A DNA stretch of 64,000 nucleotides from an uncultured Eggerthella sp. Its GTDB lineage: Bacteria > Actinomycetota > Coriobacteriia > Coriobacteriales > Eggerthellaceae. The translations under genes and the position numbers were made by a program. Below are positions 8,606-16,931 of the stretch, one piece after another. The DNA is taken from positions 5,383 to 69,382 of the forward strand of contig CAUASB010000011.1 in NCBI GenBank assembly GCA_958431815.1. The letters are read 5' to 3'. The notes under the pieces are model-generated. The model was not told the origin of the DNA and searched no databases. It saw nothing but the letters and a program-made list of their open reading frames with translations. Position 1 is the stretch's first letter, and each line of letters begins with the position of its first letter.

Positions 8606-9493
8606 GTGTTGCCGAATCGCCTGCGAACCTGCGAGCCCGACCTTACCCCTGAAGAGCGGGCCCTTGTTACCAAGGTATGGCGCGAAGGCAAGCGTTTGTA
8701 CCGCGATTTGCCCTGGCGCGGCATCGACGATGCCTATGCCGTCATGGTTTCCGAGATCATGCTCCAGCAGACGCAGGTTGCGCGTGTCGAGAAGTACTGG
8801 CAGCGCTTCCTTTCCCTGTTCCCTACGCTCGATGCCCTGGCAAGTGCGGAAACGTCGCTGGTGCTGGAAATGTGGCAGGGGTTGGGCTACAATCGCCGCG
8901 CCCTGGCGCTGAAGCGCACCGCTGAAATCTGCTCCAAGGAATATGACGGCCTGCTGCCGCGCACGTTGGACGAATTGCTTGCCTTGCCAGGTATTGGGAA
9001 GGCAACGGCGGGCGGCATTTTGGCTTTTGCCTACCAACAGCCTTCGCTGTATTTGGAAACCAATGTGCGCACGGTGTTCATTCACGAGTTGTTTCCCGGA
9101 CGGGAAAGCGTGTCCGACAAGGAAATAGAGCCCCATGTGCAGCGTACCTGCTCGCTCGACGATCCGCGCGGGTGGTACTACGCGTTGCTGGATTACGGCA
9201 ATTACTTGAAGTCGACTCAGGTGAACCCCTCAAGGCGCTCGAAACACCACACGAAGCAGTCGAAGTTCGAGGGGTCACGTCGTCAGAAGCGCGCCGAGCT
9301 GGTGCGCCTCGTGTTGGCGAAGCGCGAAGTCGGATTCCCTGAAATGGTCAGCGTGCTTACCGAGTTCGAGAAAGGGCAGGGCAGGCCAGCGCCCGACCCC
9401 GATGTAGTACGTTCCATTGTTTCCGATTTAGTGAAAGAGGGCTTTTTCGCGCAAGTAGGGGAAGGCGAGGATACCCGCTATCTTGCGCAGTGA
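8606..9493 (+). CDS. MutY-like HhH-GPD DNA glycosylase without Fe-S cluster
   Basis: Protein of 295 residues of the HhH-GPD base-excision family. MutY features present are SEIMLQQTQV (catalytic Glu region) and the helix-hairpin-helix LPGIGKATAGG at about 127-137. Two departures are visible. The position of the catalytic Asp in the MutY motif LDGNV reads LETNV, giving E151. The C-terminal four-cysteine Fe-S motif and the NUDIX-like domain are absent; the tail is instead a basic segment followed by a winged-helix-like end. Cluster-less MutY relatives are known, so the protein may still remove adenine opposite oxidised guanine. A GTG start is used, 2 bases after the Rrf2 stop. Confidence 0.75.
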   Translation: MLPNRLRTCEPDLTPEERALVTKVWREGKRLYRDLPWRGIDDAYAVMVSEIMLQQTQVARVEKYWQRFLSLFPTLDALASAETSLVLEMWQGLGYNRRALALKRTAEICSKEYDGLLPRTLDELLALPGIGKATAGGILAFAYQQPSLYLETNVRTVFIHELFPGRESVSDKEIEPHVQRTCSLDDPRGWYYALLDYGNYLKSTQVNPSRRSKHHTKQSKFEGSRRQKRAELVRLVLAKREVGFPEMVSVLTEFEKGQGRPAPDPDVVRSIVSDLVKEGFFAQVGEGEDTRYLAQ

Positions 9494-9543
9494 TTTTCCT
9501 TGTCTTGCTAACTGCCTAACAGCAAGAAATGCCCAACAATAAG

Positions 9544-9582
9544 AAGCGCGCCCGCTGCTCCTGACGAGCGGCGGGCGCGCTT
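9544..9582 (-). terminator. Hairpin between the MutY-like gene and pheA
   Basis: Seventeen-base arms (AAGCGCGCCCGC... and ...GCGGGCGCGCTT) with one G-T pair and a 5-base loop lie between convergent genes. On the minus strand it is followed by TTCTTATT, so it best serves pheA but may act on both. Confidence 0.75.
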
Positions 9583-9598
9583 GCGTTTGCCGGTGCCT

Positions 9599-10444
9599 CT
9601 ATTCCACGGGGTAGCTGCCCAGCACCTTTACCTCGCGCAGCTTCAGGCGCAGGCAGTCGAGTGCGGTTTTGATGGCGGGGTTGGCAGGCGTCCCCTCGAT
9701 GTCGATGAAGAACAGGTAATCGCCCAAACCCTGTTTGGTGGGGCGGCTTTGGATCATGGTCAAGTTCACGTTTGCGTAGTTCAATTCGGAAAGGATCATC
9801 AGAAGCGAACCGGGTTTGTCGGCGTTGAGCGAAAGCGCAAGCGTCGTTTTCATCTTTTCGCTTTGCATTACCGGTTCATGACCCTGCCGCGCAATAAGCA
9901 CGAAACGGGTTTGATTGCCATAGTGGTCTTCGATTCCCTCTTCGGCGATGCTGCAATCGAACAGCTCGCCGGCGAACTTGCTGGAAATGCCCGCAACCGT
10001 CTTGTCCTGCGAGGCTTTGCGTGCACCTTCTGCGGTGGAAGAGACCGCCAAGCGCGGTACGGCGGGGAAGTGAGCATCAAGCCAGCGGCGGCACTGCCCC
10101 AATGCCTGGGGGTGGCTGGCGATGGTGGTTATCTGGTCGATGGACGATTCGGGATGAACCATAAGGCAATGGTGGATGTCGAGCACCGTAGAGCCCATGA
10201 TGCTCACGCCGCCTTTGAATGCGAGGGTGTCGAGCGTTGCTGTGACCACGCCTTCCAGCGAGTTCTCGATGGGCATGACGCCGAATTCGCAACGTCCGCG
10301 GTCAACTGCCTCGTGCACCTCGTTGAAGGAAGGGCATTCCACAAACTCAGGGTCCTCGCAGCCCATTTTCTTGGCGAACAGGCGAGCGGCCTCGTCGGAG
10401 TAGGTTCCCTGCGGTCCGAGGTAGGCGATGGTTGCGTGGCTCAT
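9599..10444 (-). CDS. pheA: Prephenate dehydratase
   Basis: Protein of 281 residues that converts prephenate to phenylpyruvate in phenylalanine synthesis. It starts with the family signature YLGPQGTYSDEA. It has the catalytic-region Thr in GNQTRFVLI at about 182-190, and a C-terminal ACT domain from about 200 (LALSLNADKPGSLLMILS) with QSRP in place of the usual ESRP phenylalanine-binding motif. There is no chorismate mutase domain, so it is the monofunctional type. The ATG follows AAGAAAGGAAG on the minus strand. It stands alone between two plus-strand blocks. Confidence 0.95.
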   Translation of the reverse strand: MSHATIAYLGPQGTYSDEAARLFAKKMGCEDPEFVECPSFNEVHEAVDRGRCEFGVMPIENSLEGVVTATLDTLAFKGGVSIMGSTVLDIHHCLMVHPESSIDQITTIASHPQALGQCRRWLDAHFPAVPRLAVSSTAEGARKASQDKTVAGISSKFAGELFDCSIAEEGIEDHYGNQTRFVLIARQGHEPVMQSEKMKTTLALSLNADKPGSLLMILSELNYANVNLTMIQSRPTKQGLGDYLFFIDIEGTPANPAIKTALDCLRLKLREVKVLGSYPVE

Positions 10445-11032
10445 GCGGCTTCCTTTCTTAAGTTTGATGTGCGCCTATGATACCGCTTAATGATGTGCGA
10501 GAAGAGGGTAGCTCTCTGGATGCGCTCTCGCGCCTTTGCCGCGTAGCTGACCGGATGGGAAAGTACCTTGTTCGCGCTCTTGTCTTTCGGTTTTGAGAGC
10601 GTTGCGGCCTAAGGGGTGCCCTGTGGCGCTTGGGCTTTCGCTTGGTGTTTGCAAATGATGGGCAAATTAGCGTATTTGGGTAAATGCTTGCATCCATTCA
10701 GTTAGAAAAGGGATAGGACGAACCGCGAAATATGTCCATTTTTTGAAGGGATATCGGTAAATGGTTGGCAACAAGTCCGTATCAATCTCGCAAAAAACGA
10801 AGAAAAGAACGGTCAAAGAACTAAATGTGTCCGAAAAAGTGGCTAAAACCATTTCGATTCAGTGAAAAATGGAGAAATGGTGTGTTACTCGAAAAAGCCC
10901 CAGTAACATTTTCTGACCACTGGCGGGAATTACTCGATATTCGGCAATTAACCAGTCTTTTTTGCGGAGAAATCAACGAGAATATGCATCAGAAGTTTTG
11001 TAGGACAAAGACACCCTTAAGGAGGTGTGCAC
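10445..11032 (+). promoter_or_regulatory. Long leader/control region before the hydrogenase operon
   Basis: About 590 bases with no convincing gene, AT-richer than the flanks. It contains a perfect 7-base inverted repeat TGTTACT-N12-AGTAACA at 10883-10908, a possible operator, and a strong AAGGAGGT ribosome site at 11019-11026. The frames within it lack ribosome sites and family-like sequence. I cannot place a convincing -35/-10 pair. The length suggests divergent control or a long 5' untranslated region. Confidence 0.5.
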
Positions 11033-12250
11033 ATGGTAACAGAGGCTATTAGTCCGGAGTTTCTGAGCAAGCTCGAGGCACGCGGTGTTTCTCGTCGTAG
11101 CTTCATGAAGCTCTGTGGCTCTCTTGCCGTGGCTGCAGGCTTGTCTGAGCTGGCAGCACCTCGCGTCGCTCACGCGATCGAGGATTCCGTTATCGGCGCA
11201 GAATCTGGCGGCCTGTATCCCGCAATCTGGATCGAGGGCGCTTCTTGCACTGGTTGTACGGAGTCGTTCGCACAGGTAGATGCCCCTGATCCCGCAACCG
11301 TAGTGCTGGAAATGATTTCGCTCAACTACTGCGAAACCCTTTCTGCTGCTGCAGGTTGGTCCATGGAGGAAGCAAAGGCACAGACGATCGAGGCCGGAAA
11401 CTACATCCTCATCTACGAAGGTGCAGTTCTGGAAGGTTGGAACGGCGAGGCGCTGCGTGTTGCCAATGAGCCCGGCACCGACCACCTTGTACATGCTGCA
11501 AAGAACGCGAATGCGGTAGTTGCCCTCGGTTCTTGCGCAGTGAACGGCGGCTGGATGGGCGCTAACCCCAATTCCTCTGGTGCTCTGGGCGTTCAGCAGT
11601 ACCTGAAGAAGCAGGGTATCGACACCCCGGTTATCAACATTCCCGGCTGCCCGGCTAACCCCGAATGGCTTGAGGCTGTTCTCGTTGACGCTGTTCTCGT
11701 GGGCAAGCTCCCCGAGCTCACCGCCGACAACAAGCCCAAGGTCATCTTCAACCAGACCATTCATGACAACTGCGCTCGTCGCGGTCACTTCGAGAATGGC
11801 GAATTCGTTTACGCATTCGGCACCGAAGAAGAGGCAAAGGGCTACTGCCTGTATCCCATGGGCTGCCGCGGTCCTCAGACCAAGGCAAACTGCGGTGTTG
11901 TTCGTTGGAACCATCGTCGCTCTTGGTGCGTCGAGGCTGGCGGCCCCTGCATTGGCTGCTGCACGGCTAACCCCAACGATCCTGGTGAGAACTGGGTTGA
12001 GACCAACACGCCCTTCCGCGCACGCTTCCGCGATCTGCGCATCGGCGGCCTGACGGTTCAGCCTGAGGCAATTGCCTGGACGCTTACCGGTGTTGTTGCT
12101 GCCGCACTTGTTATCCACGGCTTCGGCATGAAGAAGATGGGCCGCACCGACGGTGGCGCCGACTTCGAGCCTATCCGCGAGTGGGACAAGAAGCATCCTG
12201 CTGAGTCCATCGGCAAGTACGACGAAGAAGTTCTGAAGGGAGGCAAGTAA
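11033..12250 (+). CDS. hyaA: Membrane-bound [NiFe]-hydrogenase small subunit
   Basis: Protein of 405 residues, the electron-transfer subunit with three Fe-S clusters. A twin-arginine signal is clear: S20-R21-R22-S-F-M-K, then a hydrophobic stretch ending in AHA. Cluster ligands are visible in order: EGASCTGCTES (proximal), NIPGCPANPEW, HDNCARRGHF, YCLYPMGCRGPQTKANC and WCVEAGGPCIGCC (medial and distal). A C-terminal anchor helix (WTLTGVVAAALVIHGFGM) fixes it to the outer face of the membrane. The ATG at 11033 is preferred over the GTG at 11027 because AAGGAGGT ends just before the GTG and gives normal spacing only to the ATG. First gene of the operon; it resembles group 1 H2-uptake enzymes. 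Confidence 0.95.
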   Translation: MVTEAISPEFLSKLEARGVSRRSFMKLCGSLAVAAGLSELAAPRVAHAIEDSVIGAESGGLYPAIWIEGASCTGCTESFAQVDAPDPATVVLEMISLNYCETLSAAAGWSMEEAKAQTIEAGNYILIYEGAVLEGWNGEALRVANEPGTDHLVHAAKNANAVVALGSCAVNGGWMGANPNSSGALGVQQYLKKQGIDTPVINIPGCPANPEWLEAVLVDAVLVGKLPELTADNKPKVIFNQTIHDNCARRGHFENGEFVYAFGTEEEAKGYCLYPMGCRGPQTKANCGVVRWNHRRSWCVEAGGPCIGCCTANPNDPGENWVETNTPFRARFRDLRIGGLTVQPEAIAWTLTGVVAAALVIHGFGMKKMGRTDGGADFEPIREWDKKHPAESIGKYDEEVLKGGK

Positions 12251-12253
12251 CCT

Positions 12254-13942
12254 ATGGCACGTTCCGTAATCGATCCCGTTACCCGTATCGAGGGTCATCT
12301 CCGTGTAGAGATGGAGGTTGAAAACGGTGTTGTTTCCGACGCTTGGGTTTCCGGCGGCTGCTTCCGCGGCATGGAGCTCGTGGTAAAGGACCGCACGCCT
12401 GAAGATGCTGCCCATATCGTGCAGCGCATCTGCGGTGTTTGCCCCGTATCCCACTCCCACGCTGCCACCATCGCAGCTGAAAAGGCATACGGCATCACCA
12501 TTTCCAACAATGCCCGTATCATCCGTAACCTCATCGAGGGCGCGCAGTTCCTGCACAGCCATATCCTGTGGTTCTACACCCTGGCTGCACTCGACTACGT
12601 AAACCCCTTGAACGCCCTGAAGGCCAACGTAGGCAGCGCTTACGACCTGGTTCAGGCTGCTGGCACTTCCTGCCAGTCCGACCTGAAGGCACTGCAGGAG
12701 CGCCTCACCAAGTTCGCCGAGAATGGTCAGCTGTCCATCTTCTCCGGTAACTGGTGGAAGAACGGCAAGTCCGATTCCGAGTTCAAGCTTCCTGCCGAGC
12801 TCGACCTGATCGCTACCGCTCACTACATCGAGGCTCTTACGATGCAGTCCAAGGCATCCGAGATCTGCGCTCTGCTGGGCGGCAAGATGCCTCACGTTAT
12901 GACCATCGTTCCCGGCGGCACCTCTTTCGTTCCCACGGAAGAAAAGCTCGACGACCTGTGGTCTCTCGTTCATGATCTGCGCGACTGGATCAAGGCAACC
13001 ATCCTCCCCGACACCAAGGCAATTGCTCCTTACTACAAGGAAGCCCTCAACTTTGGTAAGGGCTGCGGCCGCTATGTTGCTTGGGGCGTTTTCGAGCGTC
13101 CGAGCTTCGAGCTTGCTGACCGCTACCTGCCTTCCGGCGTTATCGACGAGAACCTCAACCTTTCCGAGGTTGACCTTGATGCCATCAAGGAATACATCGG
13201 CCACTCCTGGTATGAGGGCGACTCCAACCTCGACCCGCGTGAAGGCGTTACCGAGCCCAAGTTCACCGAGTACTACAAGGCTGGCACCCTGCGCGAGGAA
13301 AACGGTCATGAAGTTGGCGAGATCAACGATCGTTACTCCTGGTCGAAGTCTCCTTCCTACAACGGCGAGTGCATGGAAGCCGGTCCGTTCTCCCGTGTTC
13401 TGGCTGCTTACCTGCGTGGCAACGAGTTCATCAAGCCCGCTGTCGACGGTCTGTGCAAAGATCTTGGCCTTACCGTTCCTCAGCTGCAGAGCACCCTTGG
13501 CCGCGTAGCCGGCCGCAACATCGAGCCCATCTACATCGCTGAGTGCATGGTTAAGTGGGTTGACGAGCTTATCGAGGCTGTTAAGGGCGGCGACTCCGAG
13601 TACTTCCGCGCTCCTGAAACCATCACGGGCGAAGGCACGGGCCTTTGGGAAGCACCTCGTGGCGCACTGCTGCACACCGAGAAGGTCAACAACGGCAAGA
13701 TCACCGATTACCAGATCATCATTCCTACCACCTGGAACATCGCTCCCCGCAACGCTGAAGGCGTACAGGGCCCGATGGAACAGGCTCTTATCGGTACCCC
13801 CGTTGCCGACGTTGATATGCCTATCAACGCTCTGCGTACGGTACACAGCTTCGACCCCTGCACCGCTTGCGCAGTGCATGTGACCGAGCCTTCCACCGGT
13901 AAGCACTTTGAAACCGTAACCAGCCCTTGGGGGGTGAAGTAA
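12254..13942 (+). CDS. hyaB: Membrane-bound [NiFe]-hydrogenase large subunit
   Basis: Catalytic subunit of 562 residues carrying the NiFe(CN)2CO site. The L1 motif is RIC60GVC63PVSH and the L2 motif is D-P-C536-T-A-C539-A-V-H542, so all four metal-binding cysteines are present. The 20 residues after H542 form the C-terminal extension that a maturation protease must remove; a suitable protease is encoded at 27227-27745. The N-terminus shows the family block VDPVTRIEGHLR-like as IDPVTRIEGHLRVEM. It lies 3 bases after the small subunit and is exported with it through the Tat signal of that subunit. Confidence 0.97.
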   Translation: MARSVIDPVTRIEGHLRVEMEVENGVVSDAWVSGGCFRGMELVVKDRTPEDAAHIVQRICGVCPVSHSHAATIAAEKAYGITISNNARIIRNLIEGAQFLHSHILWFYTLAALDYVNPLNALKANVGSAYDLVQAAGTSCQSDLKALQERLTKFAENGQLSIFSGNWWKNGKSDSEFKLPAELDLIATAHYIEALTMQSKASEICALLGGKMPHVMTIVPGGTSFVPTEEKLDDLWSLVHDLRDWIKATILPDTKAIAPYYKEALNFGKGCGRYVAWGVFERPSFELADRYLPSGVIDENLNLSEVDLDAIKEYIGHSWYEGDSNLDPREGVTEPKFTEYYKAGTLREENGHEVGEINDRYSWSKSPSYNGECMEAGPFSRVLAAYLRGNEFIKPAVDGLCKDLGLTVPQLQSTLGRVAGRNIEPIYIAECMVKWVDELIEAVKGGDSEYFRAPETITGEGTGLWEAPRGALLHTEKVNNGKITDYQIIIPTTWNIAPRNAEGVQGPMEQALIGTPVADVDMPINALRTVHSFDPCTACAVHVTEPSTGKHFETVTSPWGVK

Positions 13943-14635
13943 ATGGCACATTTGGCTCACTACCGTGAAGCGCATCCTCTGCCGATGCGTATCACGCACT
14001 GGATTAACTTCACCTGCATGATTCTGCTTATCATCTCTGGTTTCTTGATCCACTTCCCGTTCTGGGCAGCTCTTACGGGCGTTGCTCGCGGCCTGCATGT
14101 ATTCTGCGGTATCGTTCTTCTGGTTAACTGCATCGTACGTATTGTGCTGGCATTCCTGGTTACCTCTGCACCTACGGGTGGTACGCGTAACCGCGTTCGC
14201 GACTTCAAGACCTGGCTGCCCCAGGCCGACAACAAGCATCAGCTCGGTGCTTGGATCAAGTACTACCTCTTCTTCAAGAAGGATCATCCGCTTTCCGCAA
14301 AGCTCGGTGTTCCTCAGAAGATCTCGTACTTGGCAGTAGCGTTCCTCATCCTGATCATGGCTTACACCGGCTTCTGCCTGTGGATCCCCACTTCGGAGTG
14401 GACGTTCTTCGCAGCTGGCACCGCATTCGTCGGTGGCGCGATGTCTATGCGCATCATTCACTACTTCATGATGTTCGTATTCATCATCTTCACCATGCTG
14501 CATGGCTACCTCGTATTCATCGAGGGTACTGCTAACGCAAACCTCATGTTCTTCGGCAAGGAGCATGGTGGCCTGGTATACGACCCGAACCGTCACGTTA
14601 TCGTTGGCGAGGATCACTCCGTAGACCACCACTAA
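13943..14635 (+). CDS. hyaC: Hydrogenase cytochrome b subunit
   Basis: Protein of 230 residues with four or more membrane helices and His residues in helical segments (MRITHWINF, RGLHVFCG, MRIIHYFMM, MLHGYLVF) that fit di-heme b binding as in HyaC/HydC. It passes electrons from the small subunit to the quinone pool. The ATG directly follows the large subunit stop. The tail is His-rich (GEDHSVDHH). No hyp maturation genes or hyaD follow; the operon ends at a strong terminator. Confidence 0.92.
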   Translation: MAHLAHYREAHPLPMRITHWINFTCMILLIISGFLIHFPFWAALTGVARGLHVFCGIVLLVNCIVRIVLAFLVTSAPTGGTRNRVRDFKTWLPQADNKHQLGAWIKYYLFFKKDHPLSAKLGVPQKISYLAVAFLILIMAYTGFCLWIPTSEWTFFAAGTAFVGGAMSMRIIHYFMMFVFIIFTMLHGYLVFIEGTANANLMFFGKEHGGLVYDPNRHVIVGEDHSVDHH

Positions 14636-14663
14636 GCACAACGCCGTAACGGCATATGCGTTT

Positions 14664-14695
14664 AAAGGGCTCGACCGAAAGGTCGGGCCCTTTTT
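14664..14695 (+). terminator. Terminator of the hydrogenase operon
   Basis: Stem AAAGGGCTCGACC with GGTCGGGCCCTTT around the loop GAAA, followed by TTTT. Confidence 0.92.
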
Positions 14696-14730
14696 GCGTT
14701 CTGGAGGTGCGGTAGCGGGGCGAGTTCTTG

Positions 14731-15648
14731 TTAAACGCGTTGCAAAACCAGATATTCGTTCAGGTTTCCTGTGCGGCCGTCGGCTTGGAAGCGGGCTTTT
14801 AAGGTTGCTTTTTCGAATGTGGATTCGGCCAGGGCTGCTATCTCAGCATCGGAAAAGCTGTGGCAATAGCGATAGGCGCTTGGCTCGTTTTTCCAGCCAA
14901 GCAGACGATCTCCCTCATTGAACTGCAGCTTGTCCAACCCGAGTTCCGCGATGCCCTGCGCTGTAGTGGCATTCGCCCTTTCGGCCATGCCCTTATTGCT
15001 CAGGAAACGCCAAAGTGAAAGGCATACGAACCCGCCAGGTTTCGTGGCGTTAAGGAGGTCATCAATGAATGCTGCGCGCCATTCGGGAAGGGGGATATGG
15101 TGCATGAAGCCGAATGACACGGTGAGGTCTGCTGGGCTTGCATCGCAAAGTACGCCGTTCAACGTTTCCTTCTGCAGTTCGTCCATAACGTCGCAATGAT
15201 GGTAGCGAAGCGCAGCAACGCCTGGCTGTTCGGCGCCGCTCTGCGCCAGCTCATCGCATACATCGAATGCATCAACGAAGAGGGGGCGAAAGGATATGGT
15301 GCGGGCAAGGAACATCTCAAAGCGCAGGTTGCCGCAGGCTACATCAAGAATGTTCAGGGGATGTGCGGCGGGTGATGGTTTTGCGGGGCCCGGCAGTCCA
15401 TCTATGGCCGCTGGCTCGTAGGTATCTGCCGCCGACAGCTTGAAAGGGGTGTTGTCCGCTTCTGCGGGCGCTGTTCGGCTTGTGCGTGCCGTCTGGGGCT
15501 TTTGTGGGGTGCTTCGCAAGCCCGTTTCCTGCAGGCACTTTTCCCATCCAGGCCACGTGTTATGGCGAGTGTCGGAAAACGAATCTGCCCAGGTGCGGTA
15601 GAACCGGTTGTTCAATTCGCAAAGTTGCTGGGCAAATTCAACGTTCAT
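14731..15648 (-). CDS. SAM-dependent methyltransferase, Trm9-like
   Basis: Class I methyltransferase of 305 residues. The N-terminus NRFYRTWADSFSDTRHNTWPGW resembles, in part, the FSxTRxxxWP block of Trm9/ALKBH8-type tRNA wobble-uridine methyltransferases and their bacterial relatives. The SAM-binding motif I is LNILDVACGNLRFE at about 120-133, and GFMHHIPLPEWR corresponds to the post-motif region. About 55-115 is a low-complexity insert. The ATG at 15648 is chosen because GGAAGG precedes it; an in-frame ATG 84 bases further out has weaker support. The substrate (tRNA or small molecule) is not shown by the sequence. Monocistronic. Confidence 0.65.
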   Translation of the reverse strand: MNVEFAQQLCELNNRFYRTWADSFSDTRHNTWPGWEKCLQETGLRSTPQKPQTARTSRTAPAEADNTPFKLSAADTYEPAAIDGLPGPAKPSPAAHPLNILDVACGNLRFEMFLARTISFRPLFVDAFDVCDELAQSGAEQPGVAALRYHHCDVMDELQKETLNGVLCDASPADLTVSFGFMHHIPLPEWRAAFIDDLLNATKPGGFVCLSLWRFLSNKGMAERANATTAQGIAELGLDKLQFNEGDRLLGWKNEPSAYRYCHSFSDAEIAALAESTFEKATLKARFQADGRTGNLNEYLVLQRV

Positions 15649-15847
15649 GGATGTGCCTTCCGGTTCGATGCTGACAGGGGCTTCATTCGGCCGAAGGCGC
15701 CTTCCGTGTTGCTGCGAAAGCGGGAGTTGCAAGGCGCCTAGAGCGGTTTCCGCTCATTTTCGCACTTCTTTCGCATGGGTTTCGCATCTTTTTACTATGT
15801 GCTGCATATCGTTTTTTGAAAAGACGTTATGTGAAAGAGGAAAGCAT

Positions 15848-16819
15848 ATGAGCATGGTTTTGAGTCACGGCACGGCACTGGAAATGTACCGATCTTCGCT
15901 TATGCCCGTTGCCAAGTGGGAGCGGGTGCCCTTCGAATCATTGGCGGTGCCCACGCAAGACGATGTGCTGTGGTTTCGCTCGCTTCCCATCAAGACTGGG
16001 CACTTTCCCCTGCATTGTGTGGTTCCGAAAGCCAGCAACCGCAGGGAAATCAAGGGCGGTTGCTGTCATGTGTTCGGCGATCAGATGAAGGCCATTAGGC
16101 TGCGACGCAATACCAACGGCTCGTCCCTATGCGTGGTTTCCCCTGAAGTTCTGTTTCTGCAGATGGCGGCTAGCTTGTCTGCGATTGAGCTGGTACGGCT
16201 TGGATTTGAGCTGTGCGGAAACTATTCGTTGCCGATGTCCCAACCGAATTACGCGGGAACGCCCCGTGGTTTCGTGGCACGGGAGGCGTTGACGTCTGTG
16301 CTGGAGTTGAGCAGGTTCGTGGCTTCGCATGCCAGCAGCCGCAGCGTTAAGAATGCTCGAGCGGCTTTGCGCTACATTGCCGACGGTTCCGCTTCCCCGA
16401 AGCAAACCGAGCTTTGCATGCTCATGGTTCTTCCCAGGAAAATGGGTGGCTATGGCTTGGCCGCGCCATCGTGCAGTTGCGCTAGCAACACCCTGGAAGA
16501 TACGGCAGCGTACCTGTCGGGAAAAGCCCGCTCGTTTGGTTTGTGCTGGCCTGCGGCGGGCATTGCAATCCGCTATGGTGCAGGTGGCAACGACGAGGCA
16601 AAAAGGCCGGGAAGGGGCTGTCGTCGCTGTGCTTTGCCAAGCTATTCCGATATGAAGGTGCTGCCTGTCAGCAATCGCGACATCCGCCATTCCGAAAAGC
16701 TCGATGGCATAGCCGATGCCATCGCAAGAAAGCATGGGCGTTATCTTCGGCGTGATTTGCGTTATGACTTCGCTGCACGGCAGGCAACCTTGCGTGAACA
16801 GGTGCTAAGCGGCAACTAG
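15848..16819 (+). CDS. Hypothetical protein resembling a degenerate DUF559-type nuclease
   Basis: Protein of 323 residues. Its layout recalls coriobacterial proteins with an N-terminal recognition part, a middle block of the type ARAALRYIADGSASP...LCMLMVLP, and a C-terminal Vsr/DUF559-like endonuclease fold. Here the segment expected to carry the acidic catalytic residues reads LCWPAAGIAIRYGAGG, with Arg and Gly where acidic residues would be expected, so nuclease activity looks lost. It is rich in Cys and Arg. The ATG follows AGAGGAAAG. The link to this family is from memory of the layout and is tentative. It has its own terminator and no operon partner. Confidence 0.45.
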   Translation: MSMVLSHGTALEMYRSSLMPVAKWERVPFESLAVPTQDDVLWFRSLPIKTGHFPLHCVVPKASNRREIKGGCCHVFGDQMKAIRLRRNTNGSSLCVVSPEVLFLQMAASLSAIELVRLGFELCGNYSLPMSQPNYAGTPRGFVAREALTSVLELSRFVASHASSRSVKNARAALRYIADGSASPKQTELCMLMVLPRKMGGYGLAAPSCSCASNTLEDTAAYLSGKARSFGLCWPAAGIAIRYGAGGNDEAKRPGRGCRRCALPSYSDMKVLPVSNRDIRHSEKLDGIADAIARKHGRYLRRDLRYDFAARQATLREQVLSGN

Positions 16820-16863
16820 GTTAAATCCCCAGTGGGCGGTAGCTCGGGGCGTTCAACGCAATA

Positions 16864-16893
16864 AAAAACGGGGCTCGTGAAAGCCCCGTTTTT
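16864..16893. terminator. Bidirectional terminator
   Basis: AAAAACGGGGCT pairs with AGCCCCGTTTTT around CGTGAA, between the convergent genes 15848-16819 and the lactate permease. A/T runs on both sides allow termination in both directions. Confidence 0.92.
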
Positions 16894-16931
16894 CGTGTGC
16901 TGCATGGTGCAGCGTATTGTGCTTGCCTTCG

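Noticed and set aside
10973..14641. A 1222-codon open frame on the minus strand
   Set aside because: It is exactly antisense to the three hydrogenase genes, has no family-like sequence, and arises from the strong codon bias of those genes.
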